A stretch of 64,000 nt of DNA from Alphaproteobacteria bacterium (GTDB lineage: Bacteria > Pseudomonadota > Alphaproteobacteria > Rhizobiales > Xanthobacteraceae). Made by a program: the position numbers and the translations under genes. The notes beneath the pieces are model-generated. The model was not told the DNA's origin. It saw nothing but the letters and a program-made list of their open reading frames with translations, and did not search any database. The stretch spans positions 1 through 64,000 of the forward strand of contig VAZV01000148.1 in the NCBI GenBank assembly GCA_005884765.1, in the 5' to 3' direction. How positions within the stretch are numbered: the stretch's first letter is position 1; every line of letters begins with the position of its first letter. Below, piece by piece: positions 16,256-26,090 of this stretch.

Positions 16256-18562
16256 ATGTCCTATTCTGAAGATCTGCATTCGGCGGCGCTGGCCTATCAC
16301 CGCTTGCCGCGGCCGGGCAAACTTGAGATCCAGGCGATCAAGCCGCTCGCCAACCAGCGCGACCTCGCGCTGGCCTATTCGCCGGGGGTCGCGGCCGCAT
16401 GCACTGAAATCGCCAATAATCCGGCCGAAGCGGCGTCGCTGACCTCGCGCGCCAATCTCGTCGCCGTGGTCTCGAACGGCACCGCGGTGCTGGGGCTCGG
16501 CAATATCGGCCCGCTCGCCTCAAAGCCCGTCATGGAAGGCAAGGCGGTCCTGTTCAAGAAGTTCGCCGGGATCGACGTCTTCGACATCGAAATCGCGGCC
16601 GACACCATCGATCGCGTGGTGGAGACCGTGGCGGCGCTGGAGCCGACCTTCGGCGGCATCAATCTGGAGGACATCAAGGGACCCGAATGCTTCGAGATCG
16701 AGGCGCGGCTGAAGGAGCGCATGAAAATCCCGGTCTTCCATGACGATCAGCATGGCACGGCCATCATTGTCAGCGCCGCGATCACCAATGGACTGCTGCT
16801 GAACGGCAAGAAGCTCGCCGACGTCAAGATCGTCGCCTCGGGCGCTGGTGCCGCGGCGATCGCCTGTCTCAATCTGCTGGTCTCGCTCGGCGCGCTGCGC
16901 AAGAACATCTGGGTCTGCGACATTGACGGCGTGGTGCATGAGGGCCGCAACACGCTGATGGACCGCTGGAAGGCGGTCTATGCGCAGAAGACCGATAAGC
17001 GCGTGCTCGCCGAAGTCATCGGCGGTGCCGATATTTTCTTGGGGCTTTCGGCACCGAACGTGCTGACACCTGAGATGGTCAAGCTGATGGCGGACAAGCC
17101 GCTGGTGATGGCGCTTGCCAATCCAAACCCGGAGATCATGCCGGATGACGCCCGGAAAGCGCGTCCTGACGCCATGATCTGTACCGGCCGCTCCGACTTC
17201 CCCAATCAGGTCAACAACGTCCTGTGCTTTCCCTTCATCTTCCGCGGCGCGCTCGACGTCGGCGCCACCGCGATCAATGAGGAGATGAAGAAGGCCGCGG
17301 TCGATGCCATCGCTCAACTCGCGCGTGATCCGCCGGTCGATTCGATCGCTCCCGGATTCGACAGCGGCGAAACGCAAGGGTTTGGTCCGGGCTCGCTGAT
17401 TCCGAGCCCGTTCGATCCGCGGCTGATCCTGCGCATTGCGCCCGCGGTCGCAAGAGCGGCCATGGAATCGGGTGTTGCCAGCCGTCCCATCACGAGCTTC
17501 GAGGAGTATCGCGCGCAGCTGGAGCGCTTTGCCTTCCGTTCCGGCCTCGTCATGAAGCCGGTGTTTGCCAAGGCGAAGACCCAGCCGGTCCGCGTGATCT
17601 ATGCCGAAGGCGAGGATGAGCGGGTTCTGCACGCGACGCAGGTCGTGCTCGAGGAAAAGCTGGCGCGGCCGATCCTGGTCGGACGTCCCTCGGTGGTCGA
17701 AGCACGGATCAAAAGATACGGCCTTGCCATCAAGGCCGGCCGCGATTTCGATCTCGTCAACCCCGAGGACGATCCGCGCTACAGATCCTATGTCCAAACC
17801 TATATCGATGCCGCCGGCCGGCACGGCGTGACGCCGGATGCGGCACGCACGGTGGTTCGCACCAATGCCACCGTGATCGCAGCGCTTGCGGTCATCCGCG
17901 GCGAGGCCGATGCCATGATCTGCGGCATCGAGGGCCGCTACATGAGCCATCTGCGCCATGTGCGCGAGATCGTCGGCTTCATGCCCGGGGTCAGCGATTT
18001 CGCAGCGCTCGCGCTTTTGATCACCAGCAAGGGCGCCTATTTCATCGCAGATACGCAGGTGCGGCCCAATCCGAGCGCGGAGGAACTGGCGGAAATGGCT
18101 TCGCTCGCCGCAATCCACGTCCAGCGCTTCGCCATCAAGCCCAAGATCGCCTTCGTGTCACATTCCGACTTTGGAAGTTTTGATACGGACTCCTCGCGCA
18201 AGATGCGAAAGGCAACCGCGCTTCTGAAAGACAAGCATCCGGAGATCGAGGCGGACGGCGAGATGCAGGGCGATACCGCGCTTTCGGAAGCCGCGCGCAA
18301 GCTCGTCCTGCCGCATTCGAAGCTGGAAGGGGAGGCCAATATCCTGATCATGCCCAATCTCGACACCGCCAACGTCGCGTATCAGATGATCAAGTCGCTG
18401 GCCGATGCGCTTCCGGTGGGTCCTATTCTGATCGGTCCGGCGCGTCCGGCGCATATTCTCACGCCGTCGGTGACGGCGCGGGGCGTGCTGAACATGACGG
18501 CGGTAGCAGCGGTCGAGGCGCAGGAGCGTGCCGGCCGTCAGGAGCCGAGTCTGTTCGGTTAG
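16256..18562 (+). CDS. maeB: NADP-dependent malic enzyme with C-terminal phosphotransacetylase-like domain
   Basis: 768 residues, the normal length of the large MaeB type. It decarboxylates malate to pyruvate with NADP, feeding pyruvate and NADPH from C4 acids. The N-terminal malic domain shows AYSPGVA (catalytic Tyr) and [11 protein letters not shown] (catalytic Lys), with metal-binding HDDQHGTA. An NAD-fold follows with [13 protein letters not shown]. Residues ~430-768 are the Pta-like domain ([17 protein letters not shown] onward), which is regulatory and lacks independent Pta activity in known MaeB. Just past the stop, CTGTTCGGTT is duplicated. Confidence 0.96.
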   Translation: MSYSEDLHSAALAYHRLPRPGKLEIQAIKPLANQRDLALAYSPGVAAACTEIANNPAEAASLTSRANLVAVVSNGTAVLGLGNIGPLASKPVMEGKAVLFKKFAGIDVFDIEIAADTIDRVVETVAALEPTFGGINLEDIKGPECFEIEARLKERMKIPVFHDDQHGTAIIVSAAITNGLLLNGKKLADVKIVASGAGAAAIACLNLLVSLGALRKNIWVCDIDGVVHEGRNTLMDRWKAVYAQKTDKRVLAEVIGGADIFLGLSAPNVLTPEMVKLMADKPLVMALANPNPEIMPDDARKARPDAMICTGRSDFPNQVNNVLCFPFIFRGALDVGATAINEEMKKAAVDAIAQLARDPPVDSIAPGFDSGETQGFGPGSLIPSPFDPRLILRIAPAVARAAMESGVASRPITSFEEYRAQLERFAFRSGLVMKPVFAKAKTQPVRVIYAEGEDERVLHATQVVLEEKLARPILVGRPSVVEARIKRYGLAIKAGRDFDLVNPEDDPRYRSYVQTYIDAAGRHGVTPDAARTVVRTNATVIAALAVIRGEADAMICGIEGRYMSHLRHVREIVGFMPGVSDFAALALLITSKGAYFIADTQVRPNPSAEELAEMASLAAIHVQRFAIKPKIAFVSHSDFGSFDTDSSRKMRKATALLKDKHPEIEADGEMQGDTALSEAARKLVLPHSKLEGEANILIMPNLDTANVAYQMIKSLADALPVGPILIGPARPAHILTPSVTARGVLNMTAVAAVEAQERAGRQEPSLFG

Positions 18563-18698
18563 CGAGCCTGTTCGGTTGGATGGAATAGCGGGTTCCTTTG
18601 TCATTCATTGACGTCTGGAGCCCGATTTCAAGGTTTGAAAAGCTGCAGCGGAACCTCCATAATCCAACCGCTTTTGGCGACCCCGCCTTAAAGCATCC

Positions 18699-19163
18699 AT
18701 GAGGCCGAAAATGCCAGCGTTCATCACTTTCGGGCGAGTTCTGTTCGCCGTGCTCTTTATCTACCTGGGCGCGACCAAGCTGTTCGGCATGCAGGCCACC
18801 GCGGACTTCATCGCGACCAAGATCACGATCCCCGCAGCGCTGGCGCCGTACACCGCGCAGCTGGAGTCGGCGACCGGGATGACGACGCCGCAACTGCTGG
18901 CGGTTGTCGGCGGGGTTTTCGAGATTCTTGCGGGACTGATGATCGCGCTCAATTTCGGCGCGCGGTTCTTTTCCTTCCTTTTGATCATCTACATGGCCGG
19001 AGCCACCTTCTATTTCTACGATTTCTGGAACCAGACGCCGCCCGAGAATGGCAAGACCCTGGTGGACGCGCTGAAAAACCTGTCGATCATCGGCGCGCTG
19101 TTCATGATCGCGGGATACGGCAGAGGCTCGCGGAGCGCCGAGCCGGCCTATGGTGATGTGTAG
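18699..19163 (+). CDS. DoxX family membrane protein
   Basis: 154 residues with four predicted transmembrane helices: FGRVLFAVLFIYLGATKLF, a LLAVVGGVFEILAGLMIAL segment, FFSFLLIIYMAGATFYFY, and IIGALFMIAGYG near the end. The LFIYLGATKLFGM opening is typical of DoxX/SURF4-like proteins, often linked to redox or thiol homeostasis in the inner membrane. A second ATG lies four codons in. The stop abuts the stop of the convergent DHFR-like gene with no gap. Confidence 0.85.
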   Translation: MRPKMPAFITFGRVLFAVLFIYLGATKLFGMQATADFIATKITIPAALAPYTAQLESATGMTTPQLLAVVGGVFEILAGLMIALNFGARFFSFLLIIYMAGATFYFYDFWNQTPPENGKTLVDALKNLSIIGALFMIAGYGRGSRSAEPAYGDV

Positions 19164-19745
19164 CTAGCGCGGCGGGGAGGCGGATGGCGCAACGACGCGC
19201 CGCCAGGGCGTCACGCCGACGCCGTCGTTGGGATCGAGCATCCGCGCCTCGCCGGCTTTCAGGCCATGGGCGGCCAGGATCTGCTGCGGTGATCGCTGCG
19301 GCACGCCGGGGAAGCAGGGTTCGCCGCCGGGCAGCCGCACTTTTGGGGCGAGCGACAGCCAGAAGGTGTCGTAGCGGTCCATGAACATGCCGAACACGGC
19401 GGGGCCGCCGATGACGGCGACGGTGCCGGAACGCACGTCCGCGAAGTCGCACGCCGCTTCAAACGTAGCGCCGGACGGGTTCCACAGCGTAGCGTTCGGA
19501 TTGGACGGGTCGGGCGCGAGCGCAGCAACCCTGCGGGTCAGGATGATCCGCTTTCGCTTGGGCGAATTCGGCTGGTCCTCGCCGGAATGGCGACCATGCA
19601 CGATCATATCGGCTTGGTCGAGCGCCGAGGTAAAGAAGTGCTTGTCGCCCTCGAACTTCAGTGCCTCCGGCATCACGCGGTCGGCGTTCGCCAGCATGCC
19701 GTCCGCCGAGACGATCACATAGCCTTCGATCCGGTACGCCGGCAC
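19164..19745 (-). CDS. Dihydrofolate reductase-like (RibD C-terminal fold) protein
   Basis: 193 residues. The N-terminal RIEGYVIVSADGMLA is the DHFR/RibD-type first strand and substrate loop. DMIVHGRHSGED corresponds to the MGRxT-like segment, and TVAVIGGPAVFGMF is the NADPH-binding GG motif. It likely reduces a pterin- or pyrimidine-like substrate with NADPH, but the true substrate is unknown; it is not a canonical FolA. It is convergent with and directly abutting the DoxX gene. Confidence 0.8.
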   Translation of the reverse strand: MPAYRIEGYVIVSADGMLANADRVMPEALKFEGDKHFFTSALDQADMIVHGRHSGEDQPNSPKRKRIILTRRVAALAPDPSNPNATLWNPSGATFEAACDFADVRSGTVAVIGGPAVFGMFMDRYDTFWLSLAPKVRLPGGEPCFPGVPQRSPQQILAAHGLKAGEARMLDPNDGVGVTPWRRVVAPSASPPR

Positions 19746-19769
19746 TTTGACCTTCGAGCCGGGACGAAG

Positions 19770-20738
19770 CTATTGCGTAACGTCGGTAACGACGCTCGAG
19801 ACCGGCCGCTGGCTCACGGTCGGCAGTTTGGCGTCCTTGATGATCTGCTCGTCGAACTCCGGCAGCGACTGCACCGGCGCTTTGGCCTTCATCGCCACGA
19901 CCTTGTAGCCGCCGGCCTTCAAGGTATGCAGCAGTTCGGGCAGGGCTTCGGCGGTGTGCTTGTGGAAGTCATGCATCAGGATGATGCCCTTGCCGAGCTT
20001 GTTGAGCTTCTTCATCGTGACGTCGATCACCTGCTTGGCGTTGCGCGCCTTGAAATCAAAGGAATCGAGGTCGCAGGAAAACATCGCGATATTGCGGGTG
20101 CCGAGATAAGTGACCATCTCCGGCGGATGTTGCAGCGCCGGGAAGCGGAAGAACGGCGCCTCGGACACGCCGCCCAGCGCCCATTTCACCGCGCTGATTC
20201 CCTTTTCAATTTCTTCCTTGCGCTGATCTTCGGTCAGCTTCTTGTTGGTCAGCGTCGCGTGCGACCAGGTGTGCGAACCGATGGTGTGGCCGGCGGCGTA
20301 AACCTGTTTGAGGATTTCCGGATAATAGGTCGCGTGCTTGCCGATCGAGAAGAAGATGCCGGTCGTGCACTCTTCGGCAAGTGTCTTGAGCACCGACGGC
20401 GTGTTTTCCGGCCAGGGCCCGTCGTCGAAGGTCAGCACCACCTCATGATCGCGCAGGAAATCGAGTTCCTTGAAGTGCTCAAAGCCAAAGCCCGGACCGC
20501 CGGTAGTGTCGATCTCGACGGTGCGTGCAACCCCAAGCGCGTTGGGATTGGTGCATTGGGCTCTCGCGGGCTGTGGCGGTTGAGCCGCTGCTGCCGCCGT
20601 TGCGGGCGTCGCAGCGGGTGGCGCCTGAGGTGCGGCGCCTTGCGTGGTAGTCGCCGGCTTCGAAGGAGGGGTCTGCGACCACGCCGTGCCGGACGCACAA
20701 AGCGAAACCGCAACGATCAGTCCTGTCGCAATACGCAT
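19770..20738 (-). CDS. Exported polysaccharide deacetylase (NodB/CE4 domain)
   Basis: 322 residues with a signal peptide (cleavage near AWSQ, residues 19-22) and an Ala/Pro/Thr-rich linker to about 60. The CE4 domain has TFDDGP at 103-108 (catalytic base and metal Asp) and the metal-binding SHTWSH at 155-160. It should remove N-acetyl or similar groups from a cell-envelope polysaccharide in the periplasm. It lies near an L,D-transpeptidase and a large membrane protein, an envelope-related cluster on the same strand. Confidence 0.92.
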   Translation of the reverse strand: MRIATGLIVAVSLCASGTAWSQTPPSKPATTTQGAAPQAPPAATPATAAAAAQPPQPARAQCTNPNALGVARTVEIDTTGGPGFGFEHFKELDFLRDHEVVLTFDDGPWPENTPSVLKTLAEECTTGIFFSIGKHATYYPEILKQVYAAGHTIGSHTWSHATLTNKKLTEDQRKEEIEKGISAVKWALGGVSEAPFFRFPALQHPPEMVTYLGTRNIAMFSCDLDSFDFKARNAKQVIDVTMKKLNKLGKGIILMHDFHKHTAEALPELLHTLKAGGYKVVAMKAKAPVQSLPEFDEQIIKDAKLPTVSQRPVSSVVTDVTQ

Positions 20739-20943
20739 CTTTGTCCCCTTAACGCTGATCCCTGGCGGGAAGCGGCTCTTGACCGGCTTCCGAACGATTC
20801 CTATCCCTGATTACAATAGCCTAGATGGACGCGCGCCGCCACGGCAACGGCTATTATCGCAGCTAGCCGATTTGTTAACCGCGAACAGGTGGAACTCTGC
20901 TCTAGCTGGCCGCGAGTGCCCACACGGTCGCGGTTTTGACACG

Positions 20944-22578
20944 TCAGCGCTTGCACCAGGGCAGCGGCATCAGCGGCATATAATACGGATTCCATTCACA
21001 AATCGATTCCGGGCCGGTGCGCTTGAAAGCGTATTTGACAGGCTCGGCCTGTCCGACCGCGATATGCAGGCCAAACAGCGTCATGGCGATCGGATACGTC
21101 CATTTGTGGAAGCGCAGATCGCGCGCGGCATCGAGCAGGATCGCGCCCGCCAGGATGATCAGTGGATCGGTGAAGATGAAGTATTCCGATTTTAGTCCGC
21201 GGCGCACCCCGAGCGTATCTATCCCGATCGCAGCCAGCATCAGCACCAGCGCCTGCAGTGCAGCCAGCCTCTCGCCGCGCCGCCATGCGTAGACGATGCC
21301 GGGCATGATCAGCCAAGTGAGGAACACGGTCGGTCGCGGCGAAGAATGCAGCACAAACGTGTAGCGCGCCAGCACCGAGCCGAGCCCATCAAACAGCAGC
21401 AGGAAGATTGCGGTCAGGCTCGATCCGTTCGCGGCACTGGTCGTGGTGGTATCGGCGAAGGTGATCATCTTCTCCAGTGGATTGAACACGGCGATGACAT
21501 TTCCGCTGTTATAGTCGAGGTTGAGGACGAGCAGGGCGATCGATGTGCCGGCGGCAATCGTCGACATCGAGGCCAGTGTTTCGGCCACGCTGACCCGCCA
21601 GATCGCGGCATAGGCGACCATGCACGCGCCGGCCAGGAACAGCAGTGCCATCTGATAGATGCCGAAACGGCCGAACGCGAGCGGAACGAAATGCGCGGCG
21701 TCCAGCAAGCTGCGGTCGAAGCCTATGCCAGCCAGCGGCCACGCCGCCCATGCGGCCGCTGTTGCGACAATCGCGGCAACAGCCGTCACCAGCCAGCGCG
21801 AACGCCTATGGCTCCAGAACGCGACGCTTGCGCTATCAGCGCTGCCGAACGGCAGGATGACGAACGGCAGCGCGCCGATCAGCAGGATCGTCTGCACCTT
21901 GTTTTCCAGACCAAGCACGCACAACCCTGCTGCGGCCGCGAGCGCGAGCGGGCGCGTGGGGCTGGCGCGGCGGCCGGCGGCAATCAGGATCATCAATGCA
22001 AAAATGACCGGCAGCGCCGCGACAAGCTCGCTGCGCAGAATGCGTGAATGTACGGCGATGCCGCCGGAGAATGCAAAGGCAAGCGTCGCCAGCAACGCGA
22101 CGCGCCGATCGCGCAGGATGAAGCGGGCGAGACCCGCAAAGATCAGCACGCAGCCAGTTGCGACCAGGAACGCAAGCACGCGCGCGGCACGAACCGCCGA
22201 TGTCATGGCCGCGTCGAACGCGGTTGCGTTGGCCGCGGATGGAATGGCCGGCAACGTATCGGCGTCGAACAGGCCGAACCCATGGAGCAGTTGAAACCAG
22301 GATTTGACCGACAGGATGGTCAGGTAGGCGGTGTGGTCGAGGAATTGCTGCGGCTTGCCATCGTTCATGGCAAGCGCGCTGTAGATCACCATGAAGTCCA
22401 TGTCGGCGTTGCGCCAGTAGATTACAGCAAAGCCGAAAAGGAAAAACGATACCGCCAAGCCTGCGACGGTCGCCGCCAGCCCGCCCCGCCAACCGAGAAA
22501 GGTCAGACGGTCGAACGCATCTCTGGCCGTGCCGGACGGCGGATCGGCCAATGCGGTCGTTGCAGAAAGCTCAGTCAT
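20944..22578 (-). CDS. Polytopic membrane protein, possibly GT-C-type glycosyltransferase
   Basis: 544 residues with roughly ten predicted transmembrane helices. The first begins about residue 30 (GGLAATVAGLAVSFFLFGFA). It is followed by a periplasmic loop with ADMDFMVIYSALA, reminiscent of the acidic first loop of GT-C enzymes such as Pmt/ArnT types. The C-terminal ~30 residues are hydrophilic and contain CEWNPYYMPL. No certain family is assigned. It sits between the deacetylase and the L,D-transpeptidase genes, consistent with envelope glycan work. Confidence 0.6.
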   Translation of the reverse strand: MTELSATTALADPPSGTARDAFDRLTFLGWRGGLAATVAGLAVSFFLFGFAVIYWRNADMDFMVIYSALAMNDGKPQQFLDHTAYLTILSVKSWFQLLHGFGLFDADTLPAIPSAANATAFDAAMTSAVRAARVLAFLVATGCVLIFAGLARFILRDRRVALLATLAFAFSGGIAVHSRILRSELVAALPVIFALMILIAAGRRASPTRPLALAAAAGLCVLGLENKVQTILLIGALPFVILPFGSADSASVAFWSHRRSRWLVTAVAAIVATAAAWAAWPLAGIGFDRSLLDAAHFVPLAFGRFGIYQMALLFLAGACMVAYAAIWRVSVAETLASMSTIAAGTSIALLVLNLDYNSGNVIAVFNPLEKMITFADTTTTSAANGSSLTAIFLLLFDGLGSVLARYTFVLHSSPRPTVFLTWLIMPGIVYAWRRGERLAALQALVLMLAAIGIDTLGVRRGLKSEYFIFTDPLIILAGAILLDAARDLRFHKWTYPIAMTLFGLHIAVGQAEPVKYAFKRTGPESICEWNPYYMPLMPLPWCKR

Positions 22579-22624
22579 GCCGACGGTCTTTTAGCCCAAC
22601 CGTCGCCGCATGGCGACCAAACCA

Positions 22625-24301
22625 CTAGCGCAAGGATACGATGAAATCCGTGCCTTCGCCGGTTTCGCCCTGGTTGATGCCCTGATCGGACACGATGATC
22701 GAGCTGCCGGTGGTCAGCGCTTCGGTGACGCGCGCCATGGCATCCGCCGGGATGGTAACGCGGTCGAGGGCTTCGGCTGCGCTATCCGCTACGGGCAGCA
22801 CCTTCATGTCGATCAGGCCAGCGGCCGCAACCTTGCGGCGAGGGGAGACGTGCTCTTGGTCCGCGGTGCGTTTAAGGCCGCGGGCTGAGACCGGCAGCGA
22901 AACCACCGACCAGTGCAGGACATTGGCCTCCTTCTTGTCGACCTCGACCGTGAACACATGGGTTCCCAGCGGGCGGTCGCTCGCTGCGATCGTGATCGGC
23001 ACCTCGAACAGCGGCGCGAAGTTCTGGCGCACGTAGAGCTTGGAATCCTTGCGGCTGATGAATACCGAGATCTGGCCGGCGCGCTTCGGCGGCTCGGGTT
23101 TTATCATGATCGAGTTGCCGGTGTCCGTCAGGCGAGCCTGGTTTTTCTTGGCATCCGGCGCAATGGCGGCGTTGGCGCTATCGTCGGGCTTCGCTGTTGC
23201 GGGAACAGCGCTGTCTGTAGTTTTCGTTTCGACAGGCGTCGCTTGGCTCGACTTGATCTGAGCGGGCTCGATTTCAGCGGGCTTGGCGTCGACTGATTTA
23301 CTGTCGAGGGCTACCGTTTCATCGTGCTTAGCGGGGCGCGCATTGCTGCCGGCCTTGCCCGCAATCGCCTCATGCTGCGGCGGGGTGCTGGCTGCCGGCG
23401 CATCGGACATCATGGCCGGAGTCTTGGTGGCACGCGCATTGTCATCGGCATCGGCGGTGTGAGGCTGTTCACGCAGCGAGGCGGCACCGGGACCTTCGGT
23501 CGTGGCCGGCCTCACCGCATCGATATGGCCAACGGTCGACCTCAATTCGAGGTTTGCCTCCGAGCTTGCGGGTTTGGCTTCGCCGGCTCCCTTGTCGGCT
23601 TTCATCGCAACGGGCTGATCGGCCGGCGGTTCGGCTGCCGCGATCGGCTGCGGCGCGACGCTCGTTGGAAGCAGCGGATGCGAGAAACTGACCGGCATCA
23701 TGATTTCACCGGGAGTCACGAACACCCGCGCGCCCATCTTGGTCCAATTCCACATCTTTACCGCGAACGACATCGGCATGCGGATACAGCCATGCGATGC
23801 TGGATATCCGGGTAGCACGCCGGCGTGCATGGCAACTCCGGACCAGGTGATGCGCTGCATAAAGGGCATCGGCGCCCCGCTATAGATATTCGAATGATGA
23901 AACTTGTGCTTCTGGATCACGCTGAACACGCCGGTCGGGGTCGGATGGCCGCGCATGCCGGTAGAAACCGGAGCCTCCGCGAAGACCCCGTTGTCGTCGA
24001 AGATTCTCACCTTTTGTCTGTCAATGGAGACTGCGATGATCAGCGGCCCCTGCGGCTTGGCGCTGGTCTCCTTGGCCGCCGCCTCGGTCTTGCCTTTCAC
24101 GCGCCGGTGCGTTCGTTGTCGCGGCGGTTGTACCGTCGGTGCGGGCTGCGAAAGGCTGGGATCGGAATCCTGCCAGAAATACAGCGCGGCATCAGCATGC
24201 GAAACGGCGCCGATGGTGCCGGCAGCCGTCAGAATTACAACTTGCCAGAACCGTTCGCTCGGAAGGGCCCTGTTCGAAACACGACGCCGGCTCACGCGCA
24301 T
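22625..24301 (-). CDS. L,D-transpeptidase with YkuD domain and a degenerate second YkuD-like region
   Basis: 558 residues. A basic N-terminus and hydrophobic segment (about 18-37) export it to the periplasm. The YkuD domain spans ~85-200, with catalytic His159 and Cys172 in HAGVLPGYPASHGCIRMP. It likely forms 3-3 peptidoglycan cross-links or attaches proteins to the wall. A ~220-residue Ala/Pro/Lys-rich disordered region follows. Near residues 430-500 a second YkuD-like start (QISVFISRKDSKLYVRQ) has no HGC motif and is probably structural. It is divergent from creA. Confidence 0.9.
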   Translation of the reverse strand: MRVSRRRVSNRALPSERFWQVVILTAAGTIGAVSHADAALYFWQDSDPSLSQPAPTVQPPRQRTHRRVKGKTEAAAKETSAKPQGPLIIAVSIDRQKVRIFDDNGVFAEAPVSTGMRGHPTPTGVFSVIQKHKFHHSNIYSGAPMPFMQRITWSGVAMHAGVLPGYPASHGCIRMPMSFAVKMWNWTKMGARVFVTPGEIMMPVSFSHPLLPTSVAPQPIAAAEPPADQPVAMKADKGAGEAKPASSEANLELRSTVGHIDAVRPATTEGPGAASLREQPHTADADDNARATKTPAMMSDAPAASTPPQHEAIAGKAGSNARPAKHDETVALDSKSVDAKPAEIEPAQIKSSQATPVETKTTDSAVPATAKPDDSANAAIAPDAKKNQARLTDTGNSIMIKPEPPKRAGQISVFISRKDSKLYVRQNFAPLFEVPITIAASDRPLGTHVFTVEVDKKEANVLHWSVVSLPVSARGLKRTADQEHVSPRRKVAAAGLIDMKVLPVADSAAEALDRVTIPADAMARVTEALTTGSSIIVSDQGINQGETGEGTDFIVSLR

Positions 24302-24529
24302 TATCCTGATTTCCAGTCTCGATTATTGGTGGTTGTTGCAGACACAAAACGCGTTCACCAGAACAAGGCTCCAACAGACCGCGGTTTTCGCCCCGAGCGT
24401 AGCAAAAAAGCCTCACATTACGTTAAACCCACGTGAAATCGCCGGTAGCGGCTGCGACCGGCAGCCTTCCGGCCGTGGTACCGCGCGCCTACATGGCAGC
24501 GAGCGGCAAGCCCGCCGAGGGAGATATTC

Positions 24530-25078
24530 ATGCCATTTCAAACCCGAAGCGAATGTGACATCCGGCGCAGACCCTGGACCTCAGCGATGTTCGCGCTGGC
24601 ATTATCGTTCGCCTCACCCGCCCTGGCGGCCGATGAGCCGGACCTGATTTTCCGCCGCTCAACCGTGTTCAAGTGGGTCAGCCCCAACGACAAGCTTGCA
24701 ACCTACGGTGTTGACGATCCGGAAGTGGAGGGGGTGGCTTGCCATTTCACGGTTCCCGAGAAAGGCGGCTTCACGGGCTGGCTTGGGCTTGCCGAGCAGG
24801 TTTCGGATATCTCATTGGCCTGCCGGCAGATCGGACCAATCCATTTCAAGGCCAAGATGGAGCAGGGCGACGACATGTTCCGGCAGCGCCGCTCTTTGTT
24901 CTTTAAGAAAATGCAGATCGTCCGCGGCTGCGACGCCAAGCGTAACGTGCTGGTCTATATGGTCTATTCGGACAAGCTGATCGAAGGGTCACCAAAGAAT
25001 TCCACCTCCTCGGTGCCGATCATGCCATGGGGCGCAAGTGAGAGTTCAGTTCAGAAATGCGGCGATTTCATTCAGTGA
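24530..25078 (+). CDS. creA: CreA family periplasmic protein
   Basis: 182 residues. Residues 1-34 contain a signal-like segment ending SPALAADEPD. The core shows the conserved VFKWVSPNDKLATYGVDDP and ACHFTVPEKGGFTGWLGLAE blocks, then SLACRQIGP, a DDMFRQRRSLFFKKMQIVRG block and a Cys near the end. CreA proteins are small exported proteins of unknown biochemical function. An internal Met at 24587 (MFALALSFASPALA) would give a shorter, cleaner signal peptide. It is divergent from the L,D-transpeptidase gene. Confidence 0.88.
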   Translation: MPFQTRSECDIRRRPWTSAMFALALSFASPALAADEPDLIFRRSTVFKWVSPNDKLATYGVDDPEVEGVACHFTVPEKGGFTGWLGLAEQVSDISLACRQIGPIHFKAKMEQGDDMFRQRRSLFFKKMQIVRGCDAKRNVLVYMVYSDKLIEGSPKNSTSSVPIMPWGASESSVQKCGDFIQ

Positions 25079-25676
25079 TTGGGACTTCTATCGCTTTGCC
25101 GACCATCGGGCCCTGGGATCGCGGCACCCCACCAGGCGCACGAATTTTTGCGGCGTCGATTGATTGCTCAAGTCGCCGCGCTGTTGCGACATGGCCCCAC
25201 AGATCGCCGGCGCGCGGGACGGTTGCTCGGGAGCCGTTGTAGCGGGTTTAAGAGGTGAGGGCTTGCTACCAACAACGATGTTGTCACGGTCCATGACCGC
25301 CATCCTTTGTTGAAGGGAAGTTGGACAACGCGCAACTGCGGGAAAAAGTTGCGCGTGGTTCGGTTAAGTGATCCGCGCGACGCCTTTGGTTCAACTCTGG
25401 GCGGGTGAGCCCACAACTTATCCACCAGATCCGGGTTAAGAATTCGCTCAGCGTCGATCGTCGCGGTTTCGGCTGGGTCAATGAACCAGCTGAAACTATT
25501 CGAGATTATCAGGAATTGTTTCGTCGGCGTCGAGGGGACGAAACAATCTCGCCTGCGACGAAACCATTTTCCACTTGCCGTGCAGAACCGCGGAAACCGG
25601 GCACGGCTATCAAAGCTGGAACGAAACGGTGGACAACGGCGAAAGTTGTCCCAAGAAACTCGAGCAAGGCCAGGCA
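25079..25676. other. 598-base intergenic region with hairpins
   Basis: No convincing gene on either strand. A perfect 11-bp inverted repeat ATTGTTTCGTC / GACGAAACAAT lies at 25515-25525 and 25537-25547. A 7-bp hairpin GGACAAC / GTTGTCC lies at 25631-25651, just before the next gene. TTATCCACC near 25418 is one base from a DnaA box, alone and unlikely to matter. A 71-codon minus-strand frame (25088-25303) has no recognisable content. Confidence 0.55.
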
Positions 25677-26042
25677 ATGCCTCTCCGAATTTATTCCGCA
25701 GCGATTGTTGCTTGCTTTGTTCTGGCCGGCTCAGCGCAGGCTCAGGTACGATCGCTGATGAAGGTTCCAGATCCCCGCGACCAATTTGTGCGCATGTGCG
25801 CCCCGCATATGTTGGGGCGCTGGGCGCATCCCGAAGAAGTCTGCGGCTGCCTGCACGACCATGCCGCCGCGGCGATCGAAGACAACGATCTGCGCGAAGC
25901 CCTGCTGCGCGGTATCAGCGAGACCGGTGTGCCTTCCATCGAGACCCAATGGGTGCCAGTCGCAAAACGATCCGAGATCGGCGCGACGTTTACAAAGATT
26001 GCAAAGCCGACGTTGCAGTGCATGTTCGCGCCCGCGCATTAG
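25677..26042 (+). CDS. Small secreted hypothetical protein
   Basis: 121 residues from the ATG at 25677, where a clean signal peptide begins (IYSAAIVACFVLAGSAQAQ); the 34 codons upstream in frame are not gene-like. The mature part is helical and has Cys at RMCAPHM, VCGCLHDHA and near the C-terminus (TLQCMF), possibly two disulfides in the periplasm. No family was assigned. Hairpins lie just upstream (25515-25547 and 25631-25651). Confidence 0.65.
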   Translation: MPLRIYSAAIVACFVLAGSAQAQVRSLMKVPDPRDQFVRMCAPHMLGRWAHPEEVCGCLHDHAAAAIEDNDLREALLRGISETGVPSIETQWVPVAKRSEIGATFTKIAKPTLQCMFAPAH

Positions 26043-26090
26043 GTTTACGACTTCCCTTTCTCGAACTTCAAATCCGTCCGTCATTCGCGC

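Noticed and set aside
16520-18118. Long minus-strand reading frame (about 530 codons) inside maeB
   Set aside because: It is fully antisense to a confident malic enzyme gene, is rich in Arg/His/Asp as expected of a shadow frame, and has no recognisable domain.
21346-22047. Plus-strand frame of 233 codons opposite the polytopic membrane gene
   Set aside because: Gln/Arg/Gly-rich composition is typical of the complement of hydrophobic codons; no start signal.
25405-25430. TTATCCACC as a replication-origin DnaA box
   Set aside because: A single near-match with no cluster, AT-rich region or dnaA/hemE neighbours; chance.
25168-25677. 169-codon minus-strand frame in the intergenic region
   Set aside because: It overlaps hairpins and a GC-poor region and has no domain, signal or good start.
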